Source of the DNA: Corythucha ciliata
Taxonomy: Eukaryota > Arthropoda > Insecta > Hemiptera > Tingidae
NCBI GenBank assembly: GCA_038030265.1
Contig: CM075941.1
Span: 59,435,952-59,499,951, forward strand
Reading direction: 5' to 3'
DNA: 64,000 bases
Shown here: piece by piece, positions 21,181 through 33,189 of the stretch
Position numbering within the stretch: the stretch's first letter is position 1
Layout: every line of letters starts with the position of its first letter
The notes under the pieces: generated by a model
The model's database searches: none
Told to the model about the DNA's origin: nothing
Seen by the model: the letters and a program-made list of their open reading frames with translations, nothing else
Translations under genes and position numbers: made by a program

Positions 21181-21680
21181 NNNNNNNNNNNNNNNNNNNN
21201 NNNNNNNNNNNNNNNNNNNNNNNNNNNNNNNNNNNNNNNNNNNNNNNNNNNNNNNNNNNNNNNNNNNNNNNNNNNNNNNNNNNNNNNNNNNNNNNNNNNN
21301 NNNNNNNNNNNNNNNNNNNNNNNNNNNNNNNNNNNNNNNNNNNNNNNNNNNNNNNNNNNNNNNNNNNNNNNNNNNNNNNNNNNNNNNNNNNNNNNNNNNN
21401 NNNNNNNNNNNNNNNNNNNNNNNNNNNNNNNNNNNNNNNNNNNNNNNNNNNNNNNNNNNNNNNNNNNNNNNNNNNNNNNNNNNNNNNNNNNNNNNNNNNN
21501 NNNNNNNNNNNNNNNNNNNNNNNNNNNNNNNNNNNNNNNNNNNNNNNNNNNNNNNNNNNNNNNNNNNNNNNNNNNNNNNNNNNNNNNNNNNNNNNNNNNN
21601 NNNNNNNNNNNNNNNNNNNNNNNNNNNNNNNNNNNNNNNNNNNNNNNNNNNNNNNNNNNNNNNNNNNNNNNNNNNNNNNN
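21181..21680. other. assembly gap (500 N)
   Basis: Exactly 500 N, which suggests a placeholder length. The gap separates the two segmental copies. Confidence 0.98.
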
Positions 21681-22020
21681 AATCGACAAAAGACTCAGGC
21701 TATATTGTTTGGGATCGGCATTGTCTCAGGGTGACATTCCCAGTGTGGTGGTGGGCGGCTGTGCGATTCCGTGGGCATCCAGCGTGACTACGCTCGGTGC
21801 GACTCTGAACCAGGGTCTGGTCTGGGATTCGCACGTCTCATCCGTGTGTCGAAGTGTCTTCCGAATCCTTGCCCAGCTTTCCTCGATAAAGGAGTCCCTG
21901 CCGATTGCTGTGAGAAAATTGCTTATTCTATCTCTGGTATCAGCCGTCTTCAACGGTATGAGTGCTGAACAGGATTCCAGGCTGGAACGTGCGCTCAACT
22001 CATGTTGATGTTCACATGTC
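21681..22020 (+). pseudogene. non-LTR retrotransposon (LINE) Pol fragment
   Basis: The sequence after the gap encodes, with at least one frameshift near 21720, the region that follows RT in jockey/CR1-type ORF2 proteins: KTQAILFG, then WASSVTTLGATLNQGLVWDS, HVSSVCRSVFRILAQLSSIK and LERALNSC, followed by a stop. In such elements this segment lies between the RT and the C-terminal zinc region. Both ends are missing: the left in the gap, the right joining family-1 repeat at about 22048 without a poly-A tail. It is a dead 5'- and 3'-truncated copy. The clade is assigned by motif memory only. Confidence 0.75.
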
Positions 22021-22047
22021 CGAATATTACATGCGGTTAAAATGGTT

Positions 22048-23095
22048 GATGCAAATTTTTTGGTTTGAAAAAGGTTTGAAAAAAAAAAAAAAAATTACAT
22101 TTATAATTTAAATTCGCACCTTCTGAAGGAATTTTTGTGGCTAAAATTCAGAAAAATGGCAAGTTCATGCATGGCTATAGTATAATGTTAAAAAATTCGC
22201 TAATTCACTGCTAGAACTGAATAGAAGCAATAATCTATACCTATAAAAGATATATAGTTTTGCTAATGCGGTGGTAAAATGTGAAGAACTGCTAATTTTC
22301 AGGTAGTATTTAGAAAAAAAAATAATCAGTCTGGTCAAAATTGAGAAAAAGGTTATTTTAAGCCTAAAAATTGAGAAAATTGCTAATTTGCGGCTAAAAA
22401 TGAAAAAAAATCGCAAATTTACAGATAAAATAGCGCCAAACGCCAATTTGTGACTGAAATTGAGAAAATTCTCTAATTCACTGGTTAGAAACGCTACGAC
22501 GTGTCGCCGCCACAATTTTTTTTTAAAAAAGCTAAATCGTGGTTGAAATTGAGAAAAATTCTAATTTGCGCCAAAAACTGAATATACGCCAATTTGCGGA
22601 TTCTGAAGGCAACTTTTTAGGCTGAAATTGAAAAAAAAAAACGCCATTTTATGCCAATAGGCGAAGAAACAGCTAATTCGCGAGTAAAATCGCTCATTCA
22701 CTGCGTATGGTGAACCAAAGAAATGGTAATTCGTGAAAAGTCCCTCTATTTTGCGGCTAATATTGTGGAAAACACTCAAGAAAAGCGTCAATTTCCAGCT
22801 GAAACTGAGAAAAGTGCTAATCCCCTGGTTAAAAAAAAAAAAAAAAAAATCGGTAATAAGCTGCTAAAATTGAGGAAAACGCCAAAACTCGTGGATAATT
22901 AAGAAACATCGCTCACGGGATAAAAACGATACTTTTCTGCTAAAGTTGAGAAATTGAGCAAATTCGTGGCCATGGGAGGGGCTCGTTTCCTTAATTTTAG
23001 TTGTGAATTAACGATTTAATTCACGACGCGATGTTAGATATGAAATAAAGTTGCCTTCAGAAGCCGCAAATTGCCTCTTTTTCGCCCATTTTGTT
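22048..23095 (-). repeat. family-1 degenerate repeats (copy 2 left arm)
   Basis: Minus-oriented units to about 22974, then a short plus-oriented stretch with the TTGCCTTCAGAAGCCGC marker at 23051. Together with the plus-oriented field from 25951 this forms a large inverted pair flanking the STPG-like exons. Confidence 0.85.
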
Positions 23096-23715
23096 AACTC
23101 CCACCCCCCCTCAGGCACACCTATTCCAAGGGTGGCACTGTGAAATTCCTCCGAAACGTTGAAAAAGCCCGTGGATGTGGTAGTTGCTCTCTGTATTAGT
23201 TGAATGGTTGAAGGTTTTTACAATCAAGTCTTTGATTTTATTAATTCACAATTTTGTCTTTCGTCACAACAAACAAAATAACGTACATCAATTTGTTTTT
23301 TTTTTGTCAAATCACACAATTTCATGATGTCATTTAATTATTGCTATATAATTTAAAATTTAACAATTCGTGAGTTTCACAATAGGTCCACGACCCACAA
23401 AAAACAAAGGAATTTTTCATGTTCAACAATGAGCAAAGAAACTGTTGAGTGAAATGAGTATTTTTATACTCAAATTTCGCCCAATTCTATGTTACAAAGA
23501 AGGCATAGAACTGTTTTTAAAAACTACGTAGAAAAGAGTCCAGTCCACGTGCATTTTAAACAAATTAATCACGAGGGGTCAACAATAACAATTGAGCTAA
23601 GACAATTTTTTTTTTCGTTTCATTCACAAAATATGTTGAATTCTTCGTTTTTTTCTCTCTCTCTCTCTCTAAATTTAGACAACTATTCGCTAAAAAATCC
23701 TTAAATTAAATGTTC

Positions 23716-25782
23716 TTACTCGGGCTTTGAAGAGCTCTCCTCTTTCACATGGAACGCCCTTCTTTGCTCCATATAGCGGCGCCGGTTCGTGAGGCTGGAA
23801 ATTATGTAGTTTTGTAAAACAGCTGTGGTGGGGGAGGGGGGGGTTGCGCTGTTTCGTACAGTCAAGTCATACGACGCGGGGCCTGGTAGACTGTCGCTGT
23901 CGTCGTCCCCGGACATTCTAACAGCAGATATACCAAACGGAGCAACGTAATTTGCAAACATCGTGGGTAGTTTTTTACAAGTGTTGAAAGCGACCGTGCC
24001 CTGAGGTGGGTTGTAGTCGGCTGGACCTTTAAGGAAAAAAAAAGAGGGGGGGGGGAGGGGAGAGATCTTTGAAAACAGAGCCTAATAAATTGGTTATAGT
24101 TTTAGCAACCGACCTGGTGCCACGGCGACTGAGTCTCTAGTTTTAGCTCGGCTCAAAAATGGAGCGTACTGATTTTTATTTACCGGAACAGGTTTGGCGC
24201 TAACGTCATAATTAGCTGGTGACGGCGTGTCGCTTTCTTGAAGCAAACTATTTCTCTTGGGTTTGCACGAATATATTTAGTAATAAAATCCGATTTGTCG
24301 CTTGAATGATTGAAAAGGTTTTTTCTTACGGGGGCTTTTGAAAACGTCCCATTTTTATTGTGAGACTGTTTCCTCAAAATAAAATCATTGAAAACTGTAT
24401 CACTCGGCCCGGGTAGATTCTAAAACAAAAATAACATAATATTCCATTTAAAACCCCGCCTTATAGTTAACTTGTTGAATTACACAATTACAATTGTGTG
24501 GGATTCATTGAACCTTGAGGGCATACTTTCAATTAACGAGTTTCCCCAAAAATGTAATTTTAATATTTTGCAAGGCCAACTTGCGATTATTATTTTTTTA
24601 AATTATCTATCGAATAACAAAAATTCGCAGAAGCTTCTAACGGAAAAATTTCACGCACTAACGTGTGACACATAAATAACTTACTTCGTTACTAGTCGAA
24701 ACACTCCCAACAGCATTCGTTGACCGCGATAATTTGGCCGTGGCTCTCTTACAAAACCGTCGATATTCGAACCATTGCTCCTGCGGTGTGGGCTCTCGAT
24801 CACAGAGATTGTGCGCTCCCGGACCAGGGCGATCATCCAAAGCTTGGCATTTAAATCGAGCCTCTCTATATTTTGACCAATGTGATCCTTTGTACGCATC
24901 GCAACGATTGCAAGGTTTCTTATTGGTTGGCGGAGGGGTGGTGGGGGGGAAGAGGTTGTCATTAAACGTTATGAGTTTGGAGGACGATAAAATCGAGGGC
25001 GTCTTACCCGTGCCGAGGAATCTAAAGAGCTTCTGACGCGTTTCTTTGGAAAATCATGTTTTCTCCTTGTAGGTTTTGCAAGATGAGTGCGTCTGTTGTA
25101 CCTGGGAGGAACACTAGGGGAAAACTGAAAACAAAAAACGGCGATTAGAGCACTTTAACGAACTAATTAGTGTAAACCAATTTTACTTTTCTGGAATTTC
25201 TAAAATCAAGTAATTTGTCCATGGTAGACAATCCATCCAATGAGCCCGCACTTCGTCGAGCTCCCTGGAAAATGGCGGGCACCATGCAGTCTCTTTCTTG
25301 AGTCTGTTTCGACCATGCCGCACCCTTCCAAGAAAATAAAAAATAAATTTTACTTTAATTTTTTTTTTTTTTCTCGTAATTGGCCAAACAACGACGCTCA
25401 CCTTTATTCTCTTTCGTCTGTACTTGATTGTGTAGGAGCTGGGGGACGGATTATTGATTGATTTAATCAAAAGTTGATGGCCAATTTTAAATCTAAATGG
25501 TACAGCTTCATCTGGATAACAAAAAAAAACGAGCTTATTAAACAAACGCTTACAATCAATTCTGAAGGACACTTATAAAAGCTAGGAAGTCTATAATACA
25601 CCGTGTAAAATAACTTTTAACGCCCATACTAATTGTCTACTTGGATTGTATAAAAAAATATTTGTGATGAGCCATAAACCAGCGTGCAAACCTTTTAGAT
25701 CTCTCGGAGTATAAATAACGTAAGTCGCGGGCCCCACATGGGTGTCATTCGAATCCTTTGGAGTGCTTCGAGAAAACATGTT
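23716..25782 (-). CDS. sperm-tail PG-rich repeat (SHIPPO/STPG-like) gene fragment, copy 2
   Basis: Exons correspond one-for-one to copy 1: 25692-25782, 25402-25511, 25187-25324, 25008-25113, 24685-24918, 24330-24419, 24114-24236 and 23716-24026 (stop at 23716). Exon lengths are identical to copy 1 (91, 110, 138, 106, 234, 90, 123 and 311 nt). The substitutions I noticed are synonymous or lie in a low-complexity proline-rich stretch; for example one GAC to GAT change lies within the DDRPGPG motif, and SPSIAV becomes PTTAV in the last exon. The same two one-base phase problems occur. Length differences lie in introns or homopolymers. It is a recent duplicate or the alternative haplotype of the same locus. 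Confidence 0.65.
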
Positions 25783-25950
25783 CTACACCGTACAATCAAG
25801 AGACCGTTTCAATCGAAAAATGTTTTCGACGTCATGTGTCATAATTATGGAGTAAAACACATAAACTGCGGACACGGGACAATTTCTTATTTAAAAAATC
25901 TGAAGGGCTATTGGCGATTGTAGCTATCACTAGCGTCGCTAGTGTCGTGT

Positions 25951-28054
25951 TAAAAGTCTCTAATTATACATACCTATTACAAACCTCTATTGGTAACCGC
26001 TAAGGCCTTTTCCTAATTGTAGCCAAGGCCTTTTCCTTGTTTTAGGCAAATCACCGCTATTTCCCCAACCTATCCGCCAAACAGCGCTTATGCCAAGTTT
26101 AATCCACGAATTTCTCCATTTTAGCCGCGAATGAGTGCTTTTTGTCAACTTTACCAGCAAATTAGCGCTTTTCGCCGCAATTTAGAGCAAAATAACCGCG
26201 GATTAGTGGGGTATTCCCACCCCTCCCCACCTTATAGACATAAACACGCGCTTTTTCTCAACTTTAGCAGCAAAGTAGCTTTTTCATCCTGTGAATCAGC
26301 GATGTTTCTTAACTTTTTCTCGAGTTGGCGTTTTTCACAAATTAGCGATTTTTTCTAGAAGGAACCAGAGAATTAGCACTTTACTCGGTTTAAACTGAAA
26401 ATTAGCATTTACTTAATATTAGCCGCAAAATAGCGGGTTTTTCTAAATGTTTACGACAAATTAGCATTTTCTTGTTCACCAAAAACGCTACAGATCAGCG
26501 TTTTTTTCTCAGTTTTAGCCGCAATTTGCCGGTTTTTCACCCATAGCCATAAATTGACGCTTTTTCTCAATTTTAGCCACAAAGTTGACCGAGGAAGCCG
26601 CGAATTTTCTCTATTTTAGCCGTGAATTTAGTCATTCCTCTATATTTCAGCCGCGAATTATGAGCTTTTTCGTAATTTTAGCAGCGTAGTAACGTTTCTA
26701 ACCCGTCTGTTCATTTTAACCACGAATTGGCGTTTTCCGATATTTCAAGGGCAAATTGGCAATTTTGCCATTTTTGGCAGCGTATTAGCACTTTTTTCAA
26801 TTCAGGCTGTAAATTAATCTTTTAATTTTAGTCAGAATAATTACTGATTTTCTCAATATTAGCTGCAAATTAGCGGGTTCTTCTCCATTTTAGCACCGCA
26901 TCAGCATTTTTTAAATTTTAACTATGGATTAGCGCTTCTTCCCAGTTCTAGCCGTGAATTACTGTTTTTTTTTGCTCGTATAGCCATGAATTTGCCGTTT
27001 TTCTCAATTTCAGTCACAAAGTTGCCCTCAGAAGGCGAGATGGCGGAATTGGAAATTCTTGAACACTTTATCAGAAATTTTTCCCTCAATTTTAGCCGCC
27101 AATTAGCGCTTTTTTTTCACTTTTAGCTGCGTAAAAGCGTTTTTAGCTAGTGAATTCGCGAATTTTCTCAATTTTAGCCACGAGTTGGCGTTTTCCTCAA
27201 TTTTTAGCCGGGAATAGCACTTTTTCCCTAGTTGAGCTGAAAACAGTTTTCATTTTATTTATGCCGGGCTAATTAGTGAATGTTTTCAATATTAGCTGCG
27301 TTTTTTTTGTTTTGTTTTTTGTTGTTTTTTTTTTCACATTTCAGTCCCACATTGGCATTTTTTTCCTTAACTTTTGCTGTGGATTAGCGTTTATTGTTTA
27401 GTTTTGGCCTCGAACTTTTAGTGATTTTCCCAATTTTGGCCACGGGTTAGCGCTTTTCCTCAATTTTAGCCACGAATTATCGTTTTCCTCATTTTCAGCC
27501 ACATATTTCATTTTTAGTAGCGAATTGGCACTTTTTCTCAGTTTGAGTTGAAAATTAGTGTTTTTCCTAATATGTTGGCCGCCCTAATTAATTATTTTTT
27601 CAGTTTTAGCCATGTTTTTTTTTTAGATTTTGGCCCCGCATAAGCAATTTTTTTAATGATTTCTGCTATCGTTTAGCTCTGGTTCTCAGTTTGAGCCTCG
27701 AATCTTTCAGAAGCTATACGGATTTGCGTTTTCTCAATTTCAGCCGGGAATTAGTGATTTTCTTCCTTTTCATATCCGCGAAATAGCGCTTTTCCTCAAC
27801 TTTATCCGCGAACTAGTGATTTTTCTTTATTTCAGCTGCTAAATAGCGTCTGCTGATCATTGTGCAGTGAATTAGCACTTTTTTCAATTCAGGCTGAAAA
27901 TTAATCTTTCTCTTAATTTTAGTCAGAATAATTACTGATTTTCTCAATATTAGCTGCAAATTAGCGGGTTCTTCTCCATTTTAGCACCGCATCAGCATTT
28001 TTTAAATTTTAACCATGGATTAGCGCTTCTTTTCAGTTCCAGCCGTGAATTAGT

Positions 28055-28098
<44 letters not shown>

Positions 28099-28411
28099 CT
28101 TATAGCCATGAATTTGCCGTTTTTCTCAATTTCAGTCACAAAGTTGCCCTCAGAAGGCGAGATGGCGGAAATGGAAATTCGCAAATGTTTTCCTCAATTT
28201 TACCCGCGAATTAGCGCTTTTCAATCACTTTTAGCTGCATATAAGCGTCTTTAGCTTGTGAATTCACGAATTTTCTCAATTTTAGCCGCGAATTTTGCGT
28301 TTTCCTCAATTTTTAGCCGGGAATAACACTTTTTCCCTATTTGAGCTGAAAACTAGAGTTTTTATTTTATTTATGCCGGGTTAATTAGTGAATGTTTTCA
28401 ATATTAGCTGC

Positions 28412-28451
<40 letters not shown>

Positions 28452-29697
28452 CACATTTCAGTCCCACATTGGCATTTTTTTCCTTTAATTTTTGCTGTGA
28501 ATTAGCGTTTATTGTTTAGTTTTGGCCTCGAACTTTTAGTGATTTTCCCCAATTTTGGCCACGGGCTAGCGCTTTTCCTCAATTTTAGCCACGAATTATC
28601 GTTTTCCTCATTTTCAGCCACAGATTTCATTTTTAGTAGCGAATTAGCACTTTTTCTCAGTTTGAGTTGAAAATTAGTGTTTTTCTTAATACTAGCCGCC
28701 CTAATTAATATATTTCTTTCAATTTTAGCCGTGTTGTTTTTTTAGATTTTAGGCCCGCATAAGCAATTTTTTTTTCTACTTTCTGCTTTGGCTTAGCGCT
28801 GGTTCTCAGTTTGAGCCTCGAATCTTTCAGAAGCTATACGGATTTGCGTTTTCTCAATTTCAGCCGGGAATTGGTGATATTCTTCATTTTCGTATCCGCG
28901 AAATAGCGTTTTTCCTCAACTTTATCCGCGAATTAGTGATTTTTCTCCATATCAGCTGTTAAATAGCGTTTTCTGATAGTTTTGCAGCGAATTAGCAAAT
29001 CTTTTCGCTATTTCAGTTGTGAATTGGTCATTTTGGCCCAATTTTAATCCGAATTAGCGTTGTTTTTGTCGATATCAGCCGCGATGTTTTTTTTTTTGTT
29101 ACTTTTACAACCTTGAATTACTAGCGTGTATTCTCAATTTTAGCCGCGGGCTTGGCCCAAAAACAACACTTTTGCATTGATTTCTACATTTTATCCGCGG
29201 AATAGCCCACATACACTGTGAATCGACGACTTTTTTTCTCAATCTCTGTCTGGAATTTGCATCGTGAGACCACGAATCAGCGCTTTTTCGCAGTTATAGT
29301 CACGAATATTAGCGCATTTTCATAAGTTTTTGCCGCGTCAGCCAGTTCTAAATTGCCTATCAGTTCATTAGTTCGCTTGTAAGGACCTAACGAAACTGGG
29401 GACGGTCTGTTGTCTCTATTTTATTCATGAATTTTCCTCAAGAAGGCGCAAATTTCTGTATTTCAGCCACCAGAATAGCACTCTCGGGGGCTCAATAGAA
29501 TAGTCAGTCCACACTCTTTGCTGATATCACTTGTAACGTTATATTCTCCAGCTCGGATATAGACTGAAATTCGTAGAAAGGAGCCAAATCGCTGTCCAAC
29601 CTTTTCACGTGAATGAACCTCAAAATCCTCATTTTTCCTTATTTAAGCTTTTCGGGGGCCCCGCCTGAGGGCCCTTTATTACCACGGTACGCTACTG
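25951..29697 (+). repeat. family-1 repeat field with intact right terminus of a TIR-type element
   Basis: Continuous family-1 units run from AAAAGTCTCTAATT (25951) to about 29490, with ~1.09-kb higher-order repeats (26787 and 27874) and long T-runs at 28057-28098 and 28417-28450. A unique tail follows (GAAATTCGTAGAAAGGAGCC; GGGGCCCCGCCTGAGGGCCC) and ends CGGTACGCTACTG at 29697. The same tail and terminus end the element at 53551-58071. At 29531-29538 it has a single CTTGTAAC where the other copy carries a hAT insertion. The matching left terminus was not found. Confidence 0.8.
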
Positions 29698-30231
29698 GGT
29701 GGGGCTAACTCACTGAGAACTGAGAAGGAAGGGGTTCCACTCATAGTTCCGCGCTAATTTATGCTCGCATCGCTGTGTGCTTGGTGATCCTCTTTTGTTC
29801 GTGTTTCGGAATAGCTGTCGGTATAATTATGCTATTGAAAGAAAACGTGATATTTTTCGTCGTTTTGGTTTTAAAAGACGAATGAACGTTAGGGGTATTT
29901 ATGGTCAAAAGTTTAACCCGAATTTAATCCTCAGTGGGGAGGGGGGCATCAAAAAGAGACCCGCACCGGGCATCACTTGCCCATGCTACGCCCCTGTCGC
30001 AGAATAAGAATAAAACAAGTTTAATACTGATTAACCCCCGCACGAACCAATTGATTTTTAGCGTTCGAAGAACTCGTCGCTGGGGCTGATCCAATAGGGG
30101 GGAGGGTGATGGGGAAAACTAGCCCCTCCCCAGGATTTCAGGAAAGTTGATTTTTAAAGAAAGATAAAGAGAATATCACGACGATTAGCTGAGGACAAGC
30201 GGTGGTTAAGAAGCTTATTTGTCAATTCTCT
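29698..30231. other. intergenic, no gene recognised
   Basis: No convincing ORF. An isolated GCTACGCCCCTG at about 29985-29996 resembles the right terminus of the TIR elements in this window, but no left partner was located. Confidence 0.5.
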
Positions 30232-30239
30232 CATAAAAG

Positions 30240-31763
30240 CATGGGCGTAGTCAGCGGGGGGCAGTTGCCCTCCACTAGAATCAAAAACCCAGATTTCGTG
30301 GGGCAGCTGCCCACACCCAAAATTCCAAAAATGTTTTCCCTGATCTGGCTAACATAAACACAAATGTATTATATTTCGCTCCATAAAACCAATTTTGCGG
30401 ATTTTTCTCACTAAAAAACAACACATTTTCGCACATCGGTTTCACCAAAAATCAAAAATTCACGAATGCTTGTAGTTGTTGCTGACAAACCGATTTCGAG
30501 GGTCGGCTTAACTTGGAAACCGATTTTGTTGATTTGTCGCACTAAAATCCCATTTTCGCAAGAATCGACGAGCAATTTTGTGTGTTTGGGTTAGCCCAAA
30601 TCGTGTTTAGCCCGCTGTGCCATACAGACTTATGGTGGGAGAGAAACTGCTAGCTCTGTTTACCGTCTCAGGTCTAAAATTTAATGTTTAGCTCCAAAAG
30701 TATCACTTGCCGGTGTAGGGGGGGGGGGAGAAGTTTCAATTTTTCGACATAAAATCCGAAATAGAAGGCTAAAAACGACAGGTTTCCAGCAGATATTTAT
30801 TTTTTGACGGATAGTGGCCGTTTCTGTGCAAATTTAGTCTCTGATGACCGTGAATTGACGCGATTCTAACCTCCAGATCCTGTTAGAAGCCTGCAAAAGG
30901 CAACGGTTCATCTGTTATATTTGCCAGTCAATCTGCCCACAAGCGTGGTGGATCCAGTTTTTCCTCAATAGGAGTTGCACGGAATCACCCCCCCCCCCCC
31001 ATTTAACTCGTGAATGAGCATTTGTAGCGTCGAATTGACGTTTTTCTTTAATTTTAGGTGAAACTGAGTGCTTTTTCTCAATTCTACCTCGAACTATGGC
31101 CTATTTTCTTCATTTTAACCGTAAAAAGGTCTCAAAAAACCGTGAAATAACGCATTTTTGATTTACTATTCTAATTACGGCCAGCACTGGGCATCGCCTA
31201 TAAACCGCGAATAGGTGCGTTCTGTCAATTTCAGCCGCAAAAGAACAGTTTTTCCTCAATGTAACCTGTGAATGAACGCTATTTCTCAATTTTAGCCACA
31301 ACATTTACACTATAATCAACAAAAAACTGTGACAATTTTGCCAATTCATTTTTCCTCAATTTTAGCCGCAATTGAGCGATTTTTCTCAATTCTACATTGA
31401 ACGCGCAATTTATTTTGTCAATTTTAGCCGGAAAAGAGCACTGTAAACCGTGAGTTAGCGCATTTTCTTAATTTCGGCCCGGACTTTGGATCGCGAAACC
31501 GCAAATTGGCGTGTTTTCTCAATTTCAACCGTGAACAATGAGCAGATTTTTTTCTCAAGTTCAACGTGAATCTGCGCTATTTCTCAATTCTAGCCGTGAA
31601 TGGGTGTTTTCGCTCAGTACTAACAGGAAAATGTCCTTTTCATGGATTTCATCCGCTAACGAGCACTTTTTCTCAGAACGTGCGCCCACCCCCACCCCAA
31701 AACTCTGAATCCGTATGCCTGGCTGGCTGCCCACCCCTTGACCATGGGCTGGCTACGCCCCTA
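30240..31763. mobile_element. non-autonomous TIR element with perfect 8-bp TSD and repeat-filled interior (element B)
   Basis: The left end is CATGGGCGTAGTCAGC. The right end, inverted, is TAGGGGCGTAGCCAGC (13 of 16 match). The octamer CATAAAAG flanks both sides exactly (30232-30239 and 31764-31771). After the left end comes a G/C-rich GGGGCAGCTGCCC-type subterminal zone, then family-2 units (about 30340-30600), and then family-1 units (about 31000-31690). Both degenerate families thus occur inside one bounded element. There is no transposase. Confidence 0.75.
31000..31690 (+). repeat. family-1 degenerate repeats inside element B
   Basis: Diverged units such as TTTTCTCAATTTTAGCC and GTGAATGAACGC repeat about every 30 bp, in plus orientation. 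Confidence 0.7.
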
Positions 31764-31771
31764 CATAAAAG

Positions 31772-33180
31772 TAAGGCTACCCCTTCCCTGCAATGCCAAT
31801 TTTCTAGCCTCACCTTGTCATAAAGTCGTCAAACAATGTCATACCCTCAAACCTGACGCTTTTCTGACTTTTGGGATTTTCACATCAGGCAGAATCACAT
31901 AGCGCCGTTTCTGCTTCCAAACATTAAACTCTGGGATGTCGAGTGGTGTTTTTAAAGTAAGTTGTAGTCAAGGAAGAAGGTAGGAACGGGGTAGTTACAG
32001 GAAAAAACTCCGGGACTAACTTTGATGACTGATTTTAATGTTTTCAGGTGTGCTGAGTATGATTTTTAACTTTACCCAACGTTACAACCCCGGCAACACG
32101 ACGAAATTTGAGTGGATTTTTAACTATCGTGTTTTTGGGGCGTTTTCACCACGCCATCTCTTGTAATAGGTTTTAAAACATGGTTTCCGCTCATTTATTA
32201 TGTTTCCAGAAGTCCTTAATCGGAATTTCAAACCCCCAAACCCTAACAAGAGACGCTGCAACCTATATAATAGAAAAAACTGCAAAAACCTCCGATTTCA
32301 GCTTTCTTTCATGCCCATGATTAGTATGGTCTCAGAGATATTTCACCAAATCGAACAAAAGGGCCCTCAAATCCAAATTTGAGATCGTGCAGCGCCAACA
32401 CACAACGTGGAATCTTCAGGATTTTTTTTAGGAAATGGAAGGATTGCCAAGCGTTTATCAGTTTTTCCAGCTTCAGGCTCCAGCCAATTTTACGTCAGCG
32501 GCAGAAAATGGTCAATTTTTGACGGGCCATATTTCAGGAACCATTAGTCGTACAGAGATACAATTGGGCTTAAGCAGTCGCAAACTCCGACGAGCGCCTT
32601 ATCATATCTTTATTGGTACTACTCGCCAGTTCACCGTTTCGTTTTAGTGCTCAGAGAACGGCACGAGCTTAGCAAAACGGTCGAAAACGTTTTTGAATCT
32701 GCATTTTCGAGTTTTCTTGCTCCAACAAATAGCCGACAGTGAAAGTTTCTGTACGGGAGTACTGCGCACCCGCATAACCGTCTTGTTTTTCTTGATTCGG
32801 TGATGCCAAAAGTACAATATCGAAGCCTCCTCGTCACCGTCGGATAATTTAGTCGTAGTTCACAGTAAAAAAAGTGTCACTGACCAACATTTTTGATACG
32901 TGAACTTCCTCATTGTAGAAAACCTTTGTTGTAGTTTGTTGTCAAACGACAACAACAAATCACATGGAGTACCGTACTCAATGTTTCTCTGACACGCCGC
33001 CAGATATCGTATCCCTTAGCTACAATCGCCAATATGCCACTAGTTAGGTATTTCCTAAATTTCAGCCGGTAATGAACGCTTTTTGTCAATTATAACTGCG
33101 ATAACGTTTTGACGTCGGGCAATTAATTATACAAGTCGCCCCTCCCAGGGAAAAAATTTTTTCAAGACATCCCTACAGAA
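31772..33180. other. intergenic, no gene recognised; short family-1 stretch
   Basis: Only short spurious frames are present. A small family-1 block lies at about 33040-33110. The segment AGCTACAATCGCCAATA at 33018-33034 is the inverse of sequence found just upstream of the STPG-like exons (for example 25911-25927), suggesting a shared dispersed repeat. Confidence 0.5.
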
Positions 33181-33189
33181 AAAAAAGGA

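Larger units (their letters stand above)
22048..28403 (+). repeat. ~6.36-kb segmental repeat, copy 2 (no gypsy insertion)
   Basis: Collinear with 8009-8929 plus 15744-21180. It lacks the LTR element and has one CATG at 22971-22974 where the other copy has two. Differences are mainly homopolymer lengths and scattered substitutions. Confidence 0.85.

Noticed and set aside
21162..22008. Long ORFs across the N gap
   Set aside because: Their length is due to undetermined bases; only the LINE-like residues after 21680 are real.
18724..29490. CRISPR-like array of ~30-bp repeats
   Set aside because: Units are contiguous and diverged with no unique spacers, and the context is eukaryotic.
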